Shown piece after piece: positions 55,933 to 64,000 of a stretch of DNA of 64,000 nt. Below the pieces are notes generated by a model, which was not told the origin of the DNA, made no database searches, and saw only the letters and a list, made by a program, of their open reading frames with translations. A program made the translations under genes and the position numbers. Origin of the DNA: Rhabdothermincola sp036846205 (GTDB lineage: Bacteria; Actinomycetota; Acidimicrobiia; Acidimicrobiales; Acidimicrobilacustridaceae); NCBI RefSeq assembly GCF_036846205.1, contig NZ_DAIUCK010000001.1, positions 1 through 64,000 on the forward strand, read 5' to 3'. How positions within the stretch are numbered: position 1 is the stretch's first letter; every line of letters starts with the position of its first letter.

Positions 55933-57477
55933 GTGACGCCAGCACGTGTCCCCCCGGCCCATCCCCTCGTCGCCCACGTCCAGTGGGACCGCCGCCAGTT
56001 CATCGAGCGGGTCGCCGCGGCCGCCCTCGCCCTCGGTGGCGCACCGTCGCTGCTGGCCGCCTGCTCCTCTTCGCCGCGATCGGCCGACCCGGCCATCTCG
56101 CCGAGTACGTCCCCACCCCCGACCCTGCCCTACGACCCGGCACTCCCCTACTGGATGCAAGGCGGGTTCGCTCCCGTCCACGATCAGGTGGAGGCGTTCG
56201 ATCTCGAGGTCTCTGGAGCCTTGCCCCCCGAGCTCGACGGCCTGTACGTCCGCAACGGCTCCAACCCGGCGAGCGGGCCGTCGCCACACTGGTTCCTCGG
56301 CGACGGGATGGTGCACGGTGTCCGACTGGCGGCAGGCAGGGCGCAGTGGTACCGGAACCGCTACGTCGACACCCCGCTGCTGCGGGAAGGCACCGGCCTC
56401 CTCGGGAGCTCGGCTCCGGGCGGGGCGCGCAACCAGAGCAACGTGAGCGTCTTCCACCACGCCGGCCGGCTCCTCAGCTCGGGAGAGGTCGGGCTCCCCT
56501 ACGAGCTCTCGACGACCGACCTGTCGACCATCGGTCCCCACGATTACGCCGGCCGGCTCACGACCTCCATGACCGCGCATCCCAAGATCGATCCCGTCAC
56601 CGGCCGGATGCACTTCTTCGGGTACGGGTTCGTGCCGCCCTACCTCACGTATCACGTGGCCTCGGCCGACGGTGAGCTCGTCTACACGGGCGACATCGAG
56701 GTGGCCGGCCCCACCATGATCCACGACTTCGCCATCACCGAGCGCGACGCGGTGTTCTGGGAACTGCCCGTGGTCTTCGACCTCGATCTGGCGATGAAGC
56801 TGGTCAGCGGAGAGAGCACCGCATTCCCGTTCCGCTGGGATGAGAGCTACGGCGCCCGCCTCGGCATCATGCCGCTCGAGGGACCGACCTCCGCCATCCG
56901 CTGGGTCGAGATCGAGCCCTGCTACATCTTCCACGGGGTCAACGCGCACCGCAGGGGCGACGAGGTGGTGATCGACGCGTGCCGCCTGCCGCACATCTTC
57001 CGCGAGGGTGGTGACACGGGATCGTCTCGACCCCACCGGTGGGTGGTGGACACCGCGGGCCCGCAGCTCACCGTGTCGGACGAGCCCTTGAGCGACGTCC
57101 CGATGGATCTCCCGGCCGTCGATCGGCGCTTCACCGGTCGCCCCACCCGCCACGGCTGGTACCTGATGACCGAGGCCGACGGGGACTTCCCGATCGAGTT
57201 CGCCGGCCTCGCTCATCGTGACGAGACGACTGGGGAGCTGGACCGCTACGCACCCGGACACAGCTACCGCCTGAACGAAGGGTTCGTCGTCGCCAGCGGC
57301 GATGGCGAGGGTGAGGGCTGGCTACTCAGCTACGCATGGGACCGCGAGCGGGGTGCCACCGACCTCGTCGTGCTGGACGCACTCGATCTGGCGAGCGGGC
57401 CCGTCGCCCGGGTGCACCTCCCGGTGCGAGTGCCGTACGGATTCCACGGGGTGTGGGTGCCGGCAGCGTCTGTTTGA
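55933..57477 (+). CDS. Tat-exported carotenoid cleavage oxygenase lipoprotein
   Basis: A 514-residue member of the carotenoid oxygenase (RPE65/CCD) family. The four iron His ligands are at about 216 (TAHPKIDP), 264 (MIHDFAIT), 334 (YIFHGVNA) and 505 (YGFHGVWVP). The N-terminus carries a twin-arginine signal, RRQFI at 20-24, ending in the lipobox LAAC (Cys44), so it is predicted to be exported folded and anchored as a lipoprotein. Most known bacterial enzymes of the family are cytosolic. It would cleave a carotenoid, apocarotenoid or stilbene outside the membrane. GTG 55933 has GAGGT upstream. Confidence 0.85.
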   Translation: MTPARVPPAHPLVAHVQWDRRQFIERVAAAALALGGAPSLLAACSSSPRSADPAISPSTSPPPTLPYDPALPYWMQGGFAPVHDQVEAFDLEVSGALPPELDGLYVRNGSNPASGPSPHWFLGDGMVHGVRLAAGRAQWYRNRYVDTPLLREGTGLLGSSAPGGARNQSNVSVFHHAGRLLSSGEVGLPYELSTTDLSTIGPHDYAGRLTTSMTAHPKIDPVTGRMHFFGYGFVPPYLTYHVASADGELVYTGDIEVAGPTMIHDFAITERDAVFWELPVVFDLDLAMKLVSGESTAFPFRWDESYGARLGIMPLEGPTSAIRWVEIEPCYIFHGVNAHRRGDEVVIDACRLPHIFREGGDTGSSRPHRWVVDTAGPQLTVSDEPLSDVPMDLPAVDRRFTGRPTRHGWYLMTEADGDFPIEFAGLAHRDETTGELDRYAPGHSYRLNEGFVVASGDGEGEGWLLSYAWDRERGATDLVVLDALDLASGPVARVHLPVRVPYGFHGVWVPAASV

Positions 57478-57502
57478 GCCAGCGCGCCGTCGTGAGCGCA
57501 GG

Positions 57503-58012
57503 TCACTCAGGTGGGGACTGCGAGCCCAGCGCTTCGGTCAGGTTGGCGACGGTCTGCTCGGGGATCTCGTGGCGGATGACCTTCGTCGGCTTGTAGGGCT
57601 CGAACGCCCGGGCCATCTGGTCGGCGTCGCCGGTGGCGCCGATCAGCAACAGCGCGGAGGTTCCCGGCGTCAGCGACGACTTGACCTCGTCCACGAGGTT
57701 CTGGTCGACGCCGGCCTTCTTCATCGCGTCGCCGGCCAGCGCACCGATGCCCATGCCCCCGAGCCAGCCCCCGAAGAACCACGCAGGCGGGAACCACCAG
57801 AACAGCAGCATCCCGATCAAGCCACCCCAGAGCGCGCCGCCGGCAGCTGACCCGTGCGGGGTGTGCAGCGACACCCGGCCGGAGTGGTGCTTCTCCACGA
57901 CGGCCACGTCGTCGATCCACGCGTAGCGCAGGTCTTCGAGCGCCCGCACGGCGTTGAGCGCCGCCTGCGCACCGTAGGGGCTGTCGAACGTCAGGGTGAT
58001 GAGATCCGCCAT
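57503..58012 (-). CDS. DUF1269 stress-related protein
   Basis: A 169-residue protein of the DUF1269 family. The N-terminal ferredoxin-like half (LITLTFDSPYGAQAALNAVRAL, cited as FDSPYGAQAALNAVRALEDL) is followed by a Gly-rich membrane-like segment (WGGLIGMLLFWWFPPAWFFGG) and a second soluble half ending FEPYKPTKVIRHEIP. Such proteins are common near stress sigma regulons. A strong ribosome-binding site GGAGGAAG lies 1-2 nt before the expected spacing to ATG 58012. On the reverse strand TAGGGT (58063-58058) is a possible -10 box. Confidence 0.8.
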   Translation of the reverse strand: MADLITLTFDSPYGAQAALNAVRALEDLRYAWIDDVAVVEKHHSGRVSLHTPHGSAAGGALWGGLIGMLLFWWFPPAWFFGGWLGGMGIGALAGDAMKKAGVDQNLVDEVKSSLTPGTSALLLIGATGDADQMARAFEPYKPTKVIRHEIPEQTVANLTEALGSQSPPE

Positions 58013-58200
58013 GCTTCCTCCGATCGGCCGGCCCGCGGGTCGAGCCGCAGCTCATGGACCCTACCGCCTCCGGACCGGTGGTCGCCGGGCGCGAGGATGA
58101 CCACACGGCACCCTCCCTGCTTGTCGGCTCTCGAGACCGGCGGCGAACATGGAGCCGGCCGGCCAGGCGCGACCGATCGACCGATCACGTTCCAGATGCG

Positions 58201-58848
58201 ATGACCCAGACCTCCGACGGCAGCTCCAACCGGTTGATGGCGAGGTGCCGAGCGTGCGCGGCCTCGTTCACTCTCGAGTCCCTGGCGGTCGAGCGCACCG
58301 GTTGCTGCCCCAGCTGTGGCCGGGAGCTGAGCCCCGGCTGGACCACCCTCCTCGTCGAAGAGGCCGAGAACATCGAAACCCTGCGAGCCGCGTTCATCCG
58401 CGCCCTGCGGCGACTCGCGGGGCTCCCGGGCTTGTTGGAGGTCGTGCCCGACGCGGTCATCCGGGACATCGAGGAGGTCCCCTGGCAGCGAAACATCACC
58501 ACCGAACCGGCCCGCCTCTCTGAGCAGGTCCGCCGGGTGCGGGTGTCGTGGGAGCGAGATCGGGCGGAAGGCGTCGACAGTGCGGAGTCGGAGATCCCCA
58601 CCCAGCTCCAGGAGCTCGCGCACGACTTCCTCGAGCTCGGACGGGTGATGGATCTCCACCAGGAGGCGACCGGGCTGGCCGGTTCACCGGCAGGACAGGT
58701 CGCCCGCGAACTGGCCGAACGGCTCTCTCACGACGCGGCGTCCATCAGCCGCCATCTGGGCACCCCCGACGTCACCGCCCGGCTCGACCAGGCGGATGCC
58801 GCGACCGATGCTGCCGAGCAGCAGGCCCGGCGCGGAAGCAGCGACTGA
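58201..58848 (+). CDS. Zinc-ribbon hypothetical protein
   Basis: A 215-residue protein of unknown function. Near its N-terminus it has two CxxC pairs (CRAC, then CCPSC) spaced as a zinc ribbon. The rest is helical: RAAFIRALRRLAGLPG, EQVRRVRVSWERD and an acidic C-terminus with a coiled-coil-like DQADAATDAAEQQARR. There is no signal or membrane segment. The ATG 58201 is chosen because it starts just before the zinc ribbon; the frame is open upstream. It is followed after 54 nt by the debranching enzyme gene and may be a regulatory or adaptor protein. Confidence 0.6.
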   Translation: MTQTSDGSSNRLMARCRACAASFTLESLAVERTGCCPSCGRELSPGWTTLLVEEAENIETLRAAFIRALRRLAGLPGLLEVVPDAVIRDIEEVPWQRNITTEPARLSEQVRRVRVSWERDRAEGVDSAESEIPTQLQELAHDFLELGRVMDLHQEATGLAGSPAGQVARELAERLSHDAASISRHLGTPDVTARLDQADAATDAAEQQARRGSSD

Positions 58849-58902
58849 ACCGCTCGCCGGCTCGGCCATTCCCGACCACCTTCTTCTTGGCAGAATCACT
58901 CC

Positions 58903-61095
58903 ATGCCCACAACCGAACCACACCCGGCCGCGCTGCAGCCCGGGCCCGGTGGGTCAACGTCGCCGTCTCCGTGGGCCCCTGCCGGCCCCGTCGCCTCGCT
59001 CGTCACCGACACCGGACTCGTCACCCTCGTCGAGGGCTCCAGCTTCTGTGTGTCGGGCCGCAGCGGTGACATGCTCGCTGACCTGCCCCATGGCCTGTTC
59101 GTCCTGGACACGCGGTGCCTGTCACGCTGGGAGCTCACCGTCGATGGCCACCCCCTCGAGCCGCTGACGGTCGCCTCCGACGCACCGTTCGAAGCCACCT
59201 TCGTCAGCCGGGTCCACCCCGGTCGCCACCAAGCCGACAGCGAGCTGCTGGTCTTCCGCCGGCGGCACGTGGGACACGGCATGCGCGAACGGCTGACCAT
59301 CCACAACTTCGGCACGAGCCCTGCTCGGATCGACCTCGCGATCGAGCTCGACATCGACTTCGCGGACGTCTTCGAGGTGAAGGAGTCACGGGTGTGCCGC
59401 CGTGAGTCCTATTCGATCACGTGCACGCCCACCGAATGGCGATCGGTGCACGAAGCCGAGGAGCTCACCAAGACCGTCACCTTGCACCTCTCTCGAGCTG
59501 CTGTCACCGAACCCAGCCGGCTCTCCTGGACGCTCGACGTACCGGCCCGTGGCCAATCGGAGCTCTGCCTGGAACTGGACCTGGCCGTGGGTGACCACCT
59601 GATCGAACCCCGGTTCCGGTGCGGGCAGCCCGACGAGCACGCCGAGCCCACCCGCCGGCACACGGCCTGGCGTGCCGGGACACCCGTTCTCAAGACCGAC
59701 CACCCCGCGCTGGCTCGAGCGGTCACCAGGGCGATGGAAGATCTCGGGGCGTTACGCATCTTCGACCCTGAGCACCCCGAGCTCCCCGTGACCGCGGCCG
59801 GCGCACCGTGGTTCATGACCCTCTTCGGGCGTGATTCCCTGATCACCGGGTGGATGGCGCTGCTTTTCGAACCGTCCCTCGCCCTCGGCGTCCTCCAGAC
59901 GCTGGCCCGCCTCCAAGGGACACGGGTCGACGACGCCACCGAGGAAGAGCCAGGGCGCATCCTCCACGAGGTCCGCTTCGAGAAGGCCGCATCGCTCGCC
60001 CTGGGAGGTGGCGCCGCCTACTACGGCACCGCGGACGCCACGGCGCTGTTCGTCATGCTCGCCGGTGAACTGCGCCGCTGGGGAGTGGCCACCGACGTCA
60101 TCGACGGTCTCGTTCCCCACCTCGATCACGCTCTGGCATGGATCGAGGACTGGGGCGACCGCGATGGTGACGGCTATGTCGAATACCAGCGACGGAACCC
60201 CTCGGGCCTGGTGAACCAGGGGTGGAAGGACTCCTGGGACGGGGTGAACCACGCCGACGGGCGGATCGCCGCTCCACCCATCGCGTTGTGCGAGGTGCAG
60301 GGCTATGTGTACGCCGCCTACCGGGCGCGGGCCCACCTGGCGGCCGAGGTCGGAGACCTCGCGACCGCCGAGCGCTACGACAGCAAGGCAGCAACGCTCA
60401 AAGAGGCGTTCAATCGGGATTTCTGGCTGGACGATCGTGGCTGGTTCGCGATCGGCCTCGACGCCACCAAGGAGCCCATCGACGCGCTGTCGTCCAACAT
60501 CGGCCACTGTCTCTGGACGGGGATCGTCGACGAGGACAAGGCAACACAGGTCGCGGACCACCTCCTGTCACCCGAGATGTTCACGGGGTGGGGCATCCGG
60601 ACCCTCGCCAGCTCGATGGCCCGGTACAACCCGATCAGCTACCACAACGGATCGGTCTGGCCGCACGACACCGCGATCTGCGCCGCCGGTCTCATGCGTT
60701 ACGGCTTCGTCGACCACGCCACCACCGTCATCGAGGGCCTGCTCGAGGTCGCCCACGTCCTGGGCGGTCGCCTGCCCGAGCTGTTCGCAGGCCTCGACCG
60801 CCGCGAGCTCTCCGTTCCCGCGGCCTATCCCACGTCGTGCTCGCCACAGGCGTGGGCCGCCGCATCTCCGCTGCTCCTCCTGCGGACCATGCTCCGGCTC
60901 GACCCGTCGGCCCACCGCCAGCAGGTCCACCTCGCGCCGGTCATGCCCCAGGGCATGACCCGCCTCGAACTGCACGGCATCCGCATAGGGGACCGGACGC
61001 TGGACATCCGCTGGGAGCGAGGCGACGTGACCGTCGACGGGCTCGGCGGACTGGAGCTCCTGGCGACACCGCGCCCGCCGGTACACGACTCCTGA
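58903..61095 (+). CDS. Glycogen-debranching-type glycosidase (GDE N-bis + GH63-like)
   Basis: A 730-residue enzyme. The N-terminal 250 residues match the glycogen-debranching N-terminal bis domain (VTLVEGSSFCVSGRSGDM, LFVLDTRCLSRWELTVDG, cited in part). The C-terminal (alpha/alpha)6 barrel has PWFMTLFGRDSLITGWMAL, cited as FMTLFGRDSLITGWM, then SWDGVNHADG, VQGYVYAAYRAR and GGRLPELFAG. It would act on alpha-glucosidic linkages in glycogen or an oligosaccharide. CAGAAT lies 6 nt before ATG 58903, a weak leaderless -10 candidate. Next to it is a glycosyltransferase, suggesting glucan or trehalose-type metabolism. Confidence 0.84.
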   Translation: MPTTEPHPAALQPGPGGSTSPSPWAPAGPVASLVTDTGLVTLVEGSSFCVSGRSGDMLADLPHGLFVLDTRCLSRWELTVDGHPLEPLTVASDAPFEATFVSRVHPGRHQADSELLVFRRRHVGHGMRERLTIHNFGTSPARIDLAIELDIDFADVFEVKESRVCRRESYSITCTPTEWRSVHEAEELTKTVTLHLSRAAVTEPSRLSWTLDVPARGQSELCLELDLAVGDHLIEPRFRCGQPDEHAEPTRRHTAWRAGTPVLKTDHPALARAVTRAMEDLGALRIFDPEHPELPVTAAGAPWFMTLFGRDSLITGWMALLFEPSLALGVLQTLARLQGTRVDDATEEEPGRILHEVRFEKAASLALGGGAAYYGTADATALFVMLAGELRRWGVATDVIDGLVPHLDHALAWIEDWGDRDGDGYVEYQRRNPSGLVNQGWKDSWDGVNHADGRIAAPPIALCEVQGYVYAAYRARAHLAAEVGDLATAERYDSKAATLKEAFNRDFWLDDRGWFAIGLDATKEPIDALSSNIGHCLWTGIVDEDKATQVADHLLSPEMFTGWGIRTLASSMARYNPISYHNGSVWPHDTAICAAGLMRYGFVDHATTVIEGLLEVAHVLGGRLPELFAGLDRRELSVPAAYPTSCSPQAWAAASPLLLLRTMLRLDPSAHRQQVHLAPVMPQGMTRLELHGIRIGDRTLDIRWERGDVTVDGLGGLELLATPRPPVHDS

Positions 61096-61206
61096 ACCCC
61101 CGGCCCCGCCTCTCGCCCGCAACGCGAGCCGGGCGCACCGCGGGTGAGGGACGATCAGCGCGCTCGACCGCGCATCGCGGGCATTCCTGTGCGCAGACTG
61201 TCGCTG

Positions 61207-62277
61207 ATGCGCATCGCCCTCATCGCTCCGCCGTGGCTCCCCGTCCCCCCACCGGCGTACGGCGGCACCGAGACTGTGCTGGATCAGCTGGCCCGAGGCC
61301 TGTCCGAGGCCGGCCACGAGGTGGTGCTGCACACCACGGGCGACAGCACCTGCCCGGTGCACACCGCCTGGGTGTACGAGCAGTCGCAGGCCCCCCGGAT
61401 GGCCGACGCGGCTGTCGAGCTCCGGCACCTGCTCCATGCCTACCACCGGATCGACGCGGAGGGTGTCGACGTGGTCCACGATCACACGCTGGTGGGCCCT
61501 GTCCGCGCCGCCGCCGAGGGGCGCCCGAACGTGCTCACGACGGCGCACGGCCCGTTCGACCAGGAACTGGCTGCCATCTACTCGGAGATCGCGACCCGCG
61601 TCTCCATCATCGCCATCTCGAGGGACCAGGCTCGATCGGCTGGCGGCACCCCGATCGCGCGGGTCATCCACCACGGAGTCGATCCGGGTGCCTACCCGGT
61701 CGGGCAGGGCGACGGCGGGTACGTGGCCTTCCTCGGCCGGATGGCACCGGCGAAGGGGGTCGACCTCGCGATCCGAGCAGCACGAGAAGCGGGCATACCG
61801 CTGTTGATCGCAGCCAAGATGCGCGAGCCGGCAGAGGTCGAGTACTTCGAGACCTGCGTGCGCCCACTGCTCGGTGGGGAAGTCGAGTACCTCGGCGAGG
61901 TCGAGCGGGCGGAGAAGCTGGAGCTGCTCCGCCGGGCACGTGCCCTCCTCAACCCCCTCCGCTGGCGGGAGCCGTTCGGCATGGTCATGGTCGAGGCCCT
62001 CGCCTGTGGCACCCCCGTCATCGCCTTCGCCCGGGGGTCCGTGCCCGAGATCATCGATGACGGTCGCACGGGCTGGCTGTGCGCCGACGAGCCGGCGCTG
62101 GTGCGAGCTCTCGGGCGCGTCGACCGGCTCGACCGAGCGGCATGCCGCCGTGCCGTCGAGACCCGGTTCTCGACCCGGCGGATGGTCCAGGAGCACCTGG
62201 AGCTGTACCAGGCGGTGGTGTGCCGAGCCGGCGAGCGGGGGCACCGCAGAGCGAACGGGTTCCAGCGAGCGCGCTGA
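61207..62277 (+). CDS. Glycosyltransferase family 4
   Basis: A 356-residue GT-B enzyme. The N-terminal signature is PPWLPVPPPAYGGTETVLDQLARGL, cited as PPAYGGTETVLDQLARGL; the middle has VHDHTLVGP and THGPFD-type AHGPFDQEL; the C-terminal domain has IHHGVDPGAYP, FLGRMAPAKGVDLAI and REPFGMVMVEALACGTPVIAF with its E-x7-E. Close relatives are annotated as transferases of glycolipid or glucan synthesis. ATG 61207 begins right at the first beta strand; the longer reading from 61144 is not supported. Confidence 0.85.
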   Translation: MRIALIAPPWLPVPPPAYGGTETVLDQLARGLSEAGHEVVLHTTGDSTCPVHTAWVYEQSQAPRMADAAVELRHLLHAYHRIDAEGVDVVHDHTLVGPVRAAAEGRPNVLTTAHGPFDQELAAIYSEIATRVSIIAISRDQARSAGGTPIARVIHHGVDPGAYPVGQGDGGYVAFLGRMAPAKGVDLAIRAAREAGIPLLIAAKMREPAEVEYFETCVRPLLGGEVEYLGEVERAEKLELLRRARALLNPLRWREPFGMVMVEALACGTPVIAFARGSVPEIIDDGRTGWLCADEPALVRALGRVDRLDRAACRRAVETRFSTRRMVQEHLELYQAVVCRAGERGHRRANGFQRAR

Positions 62278-62299
62278 ACCGCGGCTTCACCGAGTGAGT

Positions 62300-63208
62300 T
62301 CAGCGGCGACGCGATCCGTAGTCCCCGAAGGGGTCGTCACGCTCACGCACCGCCTCCCGGAAGCCGACCGCCATTGAACGCTCGACGAAGTCGAGACCTT
62401 CCTGAGTGTGACGGGCGATGCCGTCGAACAGGGTGCCGAGTAGCCGGCTCGAGGCCATCCCCATGTTCTCGGCGGTCTGGTTGCACAGCAGCTTCAGCAT
62501 CACGAGCTGGCTGGTCGGCACCAGAGCGATCCGCGCCGCCAGAGCCTCGGCGTGCTCCTGCAACGCCTCATCCGGAACCGCTTCGAGGATCATGCCCATG
62601 ACCGCTGCTTCGGTCGCGGGAATCTCGTCGCCGGTCAGCAGATAGCGCTTCGCCCGCTCGAGGCCCAAGCGATACACCCACATGGCGGTCGTCGGCGTCC
62701 CCCACACCCGCGACGGTGGGTACCCGAAACGGGCGCCCTCCCCGGCGATGATCAGGTCCGCGCACAGCACGAGATCGGTGCCGCCGCCGATGCACCATCC
62801 CTGTACCGCGGCGATGGTGGGCTTGGTCGCGTACCAGAGCTTGAGGTAGGCGTCGACGAAGCTCTTCATGAACCGATAGTCGGCGACCGAGTCCCACACC
62901 CGGTCACCGTCGCTCGCCCGCCACGGTGCCGGGCGCTGCCCGGCGGGCGTCGCCCGCTCGGCCGGTCGATTCTCCCGCGACGCCTGCGCTTCGGTGGCCC
63001 AATCGAGGCCGTAGCCCGCGCAGAACGCGGGCCCCTCGGCTCGCAGGAGGATGACTCGTACCTGCGGGTCGGCATCAGCGGCGTCGATGGCATGGGAGAG
63101 CTCGTCTCTCAGCGCGGGTGTGATCGTGTTGTACTCGTCCGGGCGCGCCAGCCAGATGGACCGCACGCCAGCGGAGGTCTCGGTCCGCAACGTCGTGTAC
63201 CGGTCCAC
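62300..63208 (-). CDS. Enoyl-CoA hydratase/isomerase family protein
   Basis: A 302-residue crotonase-fold enzyme. The oxyanion-hole segments are RAEGPAFCAGYGLDW and AVQGWCIGGGTDLVLCADLIIA; the pocket segment SRVWGTPTTAMWVYRLGLERAKRYLLTG, cited as RVWGTPTTAMW, lacks the Glu pair of a classical hydratase. A longer insert of about 40 residues, rich in Ala and Arg, separates the two halves. Starts at GTG 63208, 14 nt after the stop of the small acidic repeat protein, so they are probably co-transcribed. Confidence 0.84.
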   Translation of the reverse strand: MDRYTTLRTETSAGVRSIWLARPDEYNTITPALRDELSHAIDAADADPQVRVILLRAEGPAFCAGYGLDWATEAQASRENRPAERATPAGQRPAPWRASDGDRVWDSVADYRFMKSFVDAYLKLWYATKPTIAAVQGWCIGGGTDLVLCADLIIAGEGARFGYPPSRVWGTPTTAMWVYRLGLERAKRYLLTGDEIPATEAAVMGMILEAVPDEALQEHAEALAARIALVPTSQLVMLKLLCNQTAENMGMASSRLLGTLFDGIARHTQEGLDFVERSMAVGFREAVRERDDPFGDYGSRRR

Positions 63209-63222
63209 CGCTGCTGACCCGC

Positions 63223-63465
63223 CTAGTCCTGCTCGTCCTCGCCAGCCCGGGGCCAGTCGTCCTCGTCGCCGAGCCCAGCCGGCATCGACTGCTCGATGAC
63301 ATCGGCCTCGGGAGCCTCGTCCGGCACGGTCAGCGATGGCACTGTCGCCAGCAGCTCCTCCTCGGGACGCTCACCTGCCGGTGGGAGTTGCTGTTCCACC
63401 GCATCGACCTCAGGGGCTTCGAGGTCCTCGGGTGGACGCGGTCGCTCGTCGGGGGTGGTGTCCAT
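63223..63465 (-). CDS. Small acidic protein with an internal repeat
   Basis: An 80-residue, very acidic protein from ATG 63465. It carries two copies of one unit, EAPEVDAVEQQLPPAG and EAPEADVIEQSMPAG, separated by about 20 residues. Small actinobacterial proteins with EADALEQ-type repeats look similar; their function is not known to me. On the reverse strand TAGGTT (63478-63473) lies 7 nt before ATG 63465, supporting a leaderless start over ATG 63471, which is 1 nt from that box. It heads an apparent two-gene unit with the crotonase. Confidence 0.6.
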   Translation of the reverse strand: MDTTPDERPRPPEDLEAPEVDAVEQQLPPAGERPEEELLATVPSLTVPDEAPEADVIEQSMPAGLGDEDDWPRAGEDEQD

Positions 63466-63570
63466 CCACATGAACCTACCGAGCGATCCGAGCTCCCACC
63501 GCACGGGCCGCCAGGTTTCCGGTGCGGCGGCCTCCGCCTGATCAGACGACCGGACCGCACAGCCGACGCG

Positions 63571-64000
63571 TCAGCTCGCTCCTGCCGCCCGTTCCCGGAG
63601 CACCCGCCGGAGGATCTTGCCCGATGCAGACTTGGGAATCTCCTCGACCAGCGTGAGCCGGCGGATCTGCTTGTAATGGGCGACCCGGTCAGCCACGTAC
63701 TGCGTGATCTCCTCGGGCGTCGCCTCCTGTGCCGGCTTCAGCACCACGTAGCCGACAGGGATCTCGCCGGCTTCGTCGTCGGGAACGCCGATCACCGCGG
63801 CATCGGCCACCGCCGGATGGGTCAGCAACAGCGCCTCCAGCTCGGCCGGAGGAACCTGGAAGCCCTTGTACTTGATGAGCTCCTTCAGGCGATCGACCAC
63901 GTACAGGTGACCGTCACGGTCGATGTGGCCGATGTCGCCGGTGTGCAGCCAGCCATCGGCGTCGATGGTCTCGGCGGTGGCGCGCTCGTTGTTCAGGTAT
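63571..64000 (-). CDS. Acyl-CoA synthetase/4-coumarate-CoA ligase-like, C-terminal part
   Basis: Only the C-terminal 142 residues are present; the gene continues past the right edge of the window. The visible part holds the AMP-binding enzyme hallmarks: GWLHTGDIGHIDRDGHLYVVDR (the TGD motif and the hinge Arg), LKELIKYKGFQVPPAELE and the catalytic Lys motif IPKSASGKILRRVL. It activates a carboxylic acid as acyl-AMP and transfers it to CoA. The conserved hinge and Lys are intact. It lies beside the crotonase gene on the same strand, consistent with acyl-CoA catabolism. Confidence 0.9.
   Translation of the reverse strand, partial: YLNNERATAETIDADGWLHTGDIGHIDRDGHLYVVDRLKELIKYKGFQVPPAELEALLLTHPAVADAAVIGVPDDEAGEIPVGYVVLKPAQEATPEEITQYVADRVAHYKQIRRLTLVEEIPKSASGKILRRVLRERAAGAS

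Noticed and set aside
58058..58063. Stress promoter in front of the DUF1269 gene
   Set aside because: Only a TANNNT-type box (TAGGGT) is present; no GGTTY box at the proper distance.
1..64000. Search for tRNA, rRNA, CRISPR arrays, IS elements, integrases, prophage or restriction genes
   Set aside because: No cloverleaf with conserved loops, repeat-spacer array, transposase or related protein was recognised by eye; a tRNA or ncRNA scan could still find something.

Overview
The window is high-GC, gene-dense DNA with many GTG starts and 1-4 nt overlapping start/stop pairs. The content is typical of Actinomycetota: DUF3040 and DUF5709 proteins, a HupB-like histone-like protein with a Lys/Ala tail, a SigB/SigF-type sigma factor with a SpoIIE phosphatase and an anti-sigma kinase, a DUF4012 protein, and several acyl-CoA dehydrogenase and crotonase genes. 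No mycolate genes, rRNA, tRNA, CRISPR array, IS element or phage gene was recognised. Assignment to an Acidimicrobiia-like lineage is an inference from overall style only.

Region 1 (about 0-2.1 kb) holds a secreted glutaminyl cyclase and an acyl-CoA dehydrogenase. Region 2 (about 2.1-28 kb) is a surface or exopolysaccharide locus. It has a polyprenyl-phosphate sugar-phosphate transferase, five glycosyltransferases, two AsnB-type amidotransferases, an atypical SDR, a two-domain oxidoreductase, a Wzy-like polymerase, a Wzz/tyrosine-kinase fusion, a Wzx-like flippase, a DUF4012 protein, an OafA-type O-acyltransferase with two SGNH domains, a small methyltransferase and a UDP-GlcNAc 2-epimerase. 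An LPxTG protein and a second acyl-CoA dehydrogenase sit inside it. The genes form blocks on both strands that meet tail to tail.

Region 3 (28-37 kb) is mixed: a DUF6351 lipoprotein, a SnoaL-like protein, a TPR regulator with a SARP-like DNA-binding domain at its C-terminus, an unrecognised 365-residue protein, hupB with a strong terminator hairpin, a phosphotransferase, a methyltransferase broken by a one-base frameshift, and a crotonase. Region 4 (37-42.8 kb) is a complete seven-gene mrp Na+/H+ antiporter operon, with mrpA apparently starting at CTG.

Region 5 (43-51.6 kb) is a general-stress module: a hemerythrin-like protein, DUF3040, DUF5709, the sigma factor, a sensor-rich SpoIIE phosphatase, an anti-sigma kinase, a DUF5658 protein and a metallophosphoesterase. 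Four sites resembling SigB/SigF promoters (GGTTY, 16-17 nt, GGGTAG) lie in front of genes of this module, including the sigma gene, which suggests a self-regulated local regulon.

Region 6 (49.5-64 kb) has a FemAB/GNAT-like protein, an ATP-grasp ligase, an AlkB-like dioxygenase, a fused acyltransferase/serine hydrolase, an exported carotenoid oxygenase, a DUF1269 stress protein, a zinc-ribbon protein, a glycogen-debranching-type glycosidase, another glycosyltransferase, a crotonase, a small acidic repeat protein and the C-terminal end of an acyl-CoA synthetase that runs off the right edge. Many genes at the head of a transcription unit have a TANNNT box 6-11 nt before the start codon, suggesting frequent leaderless transcription.
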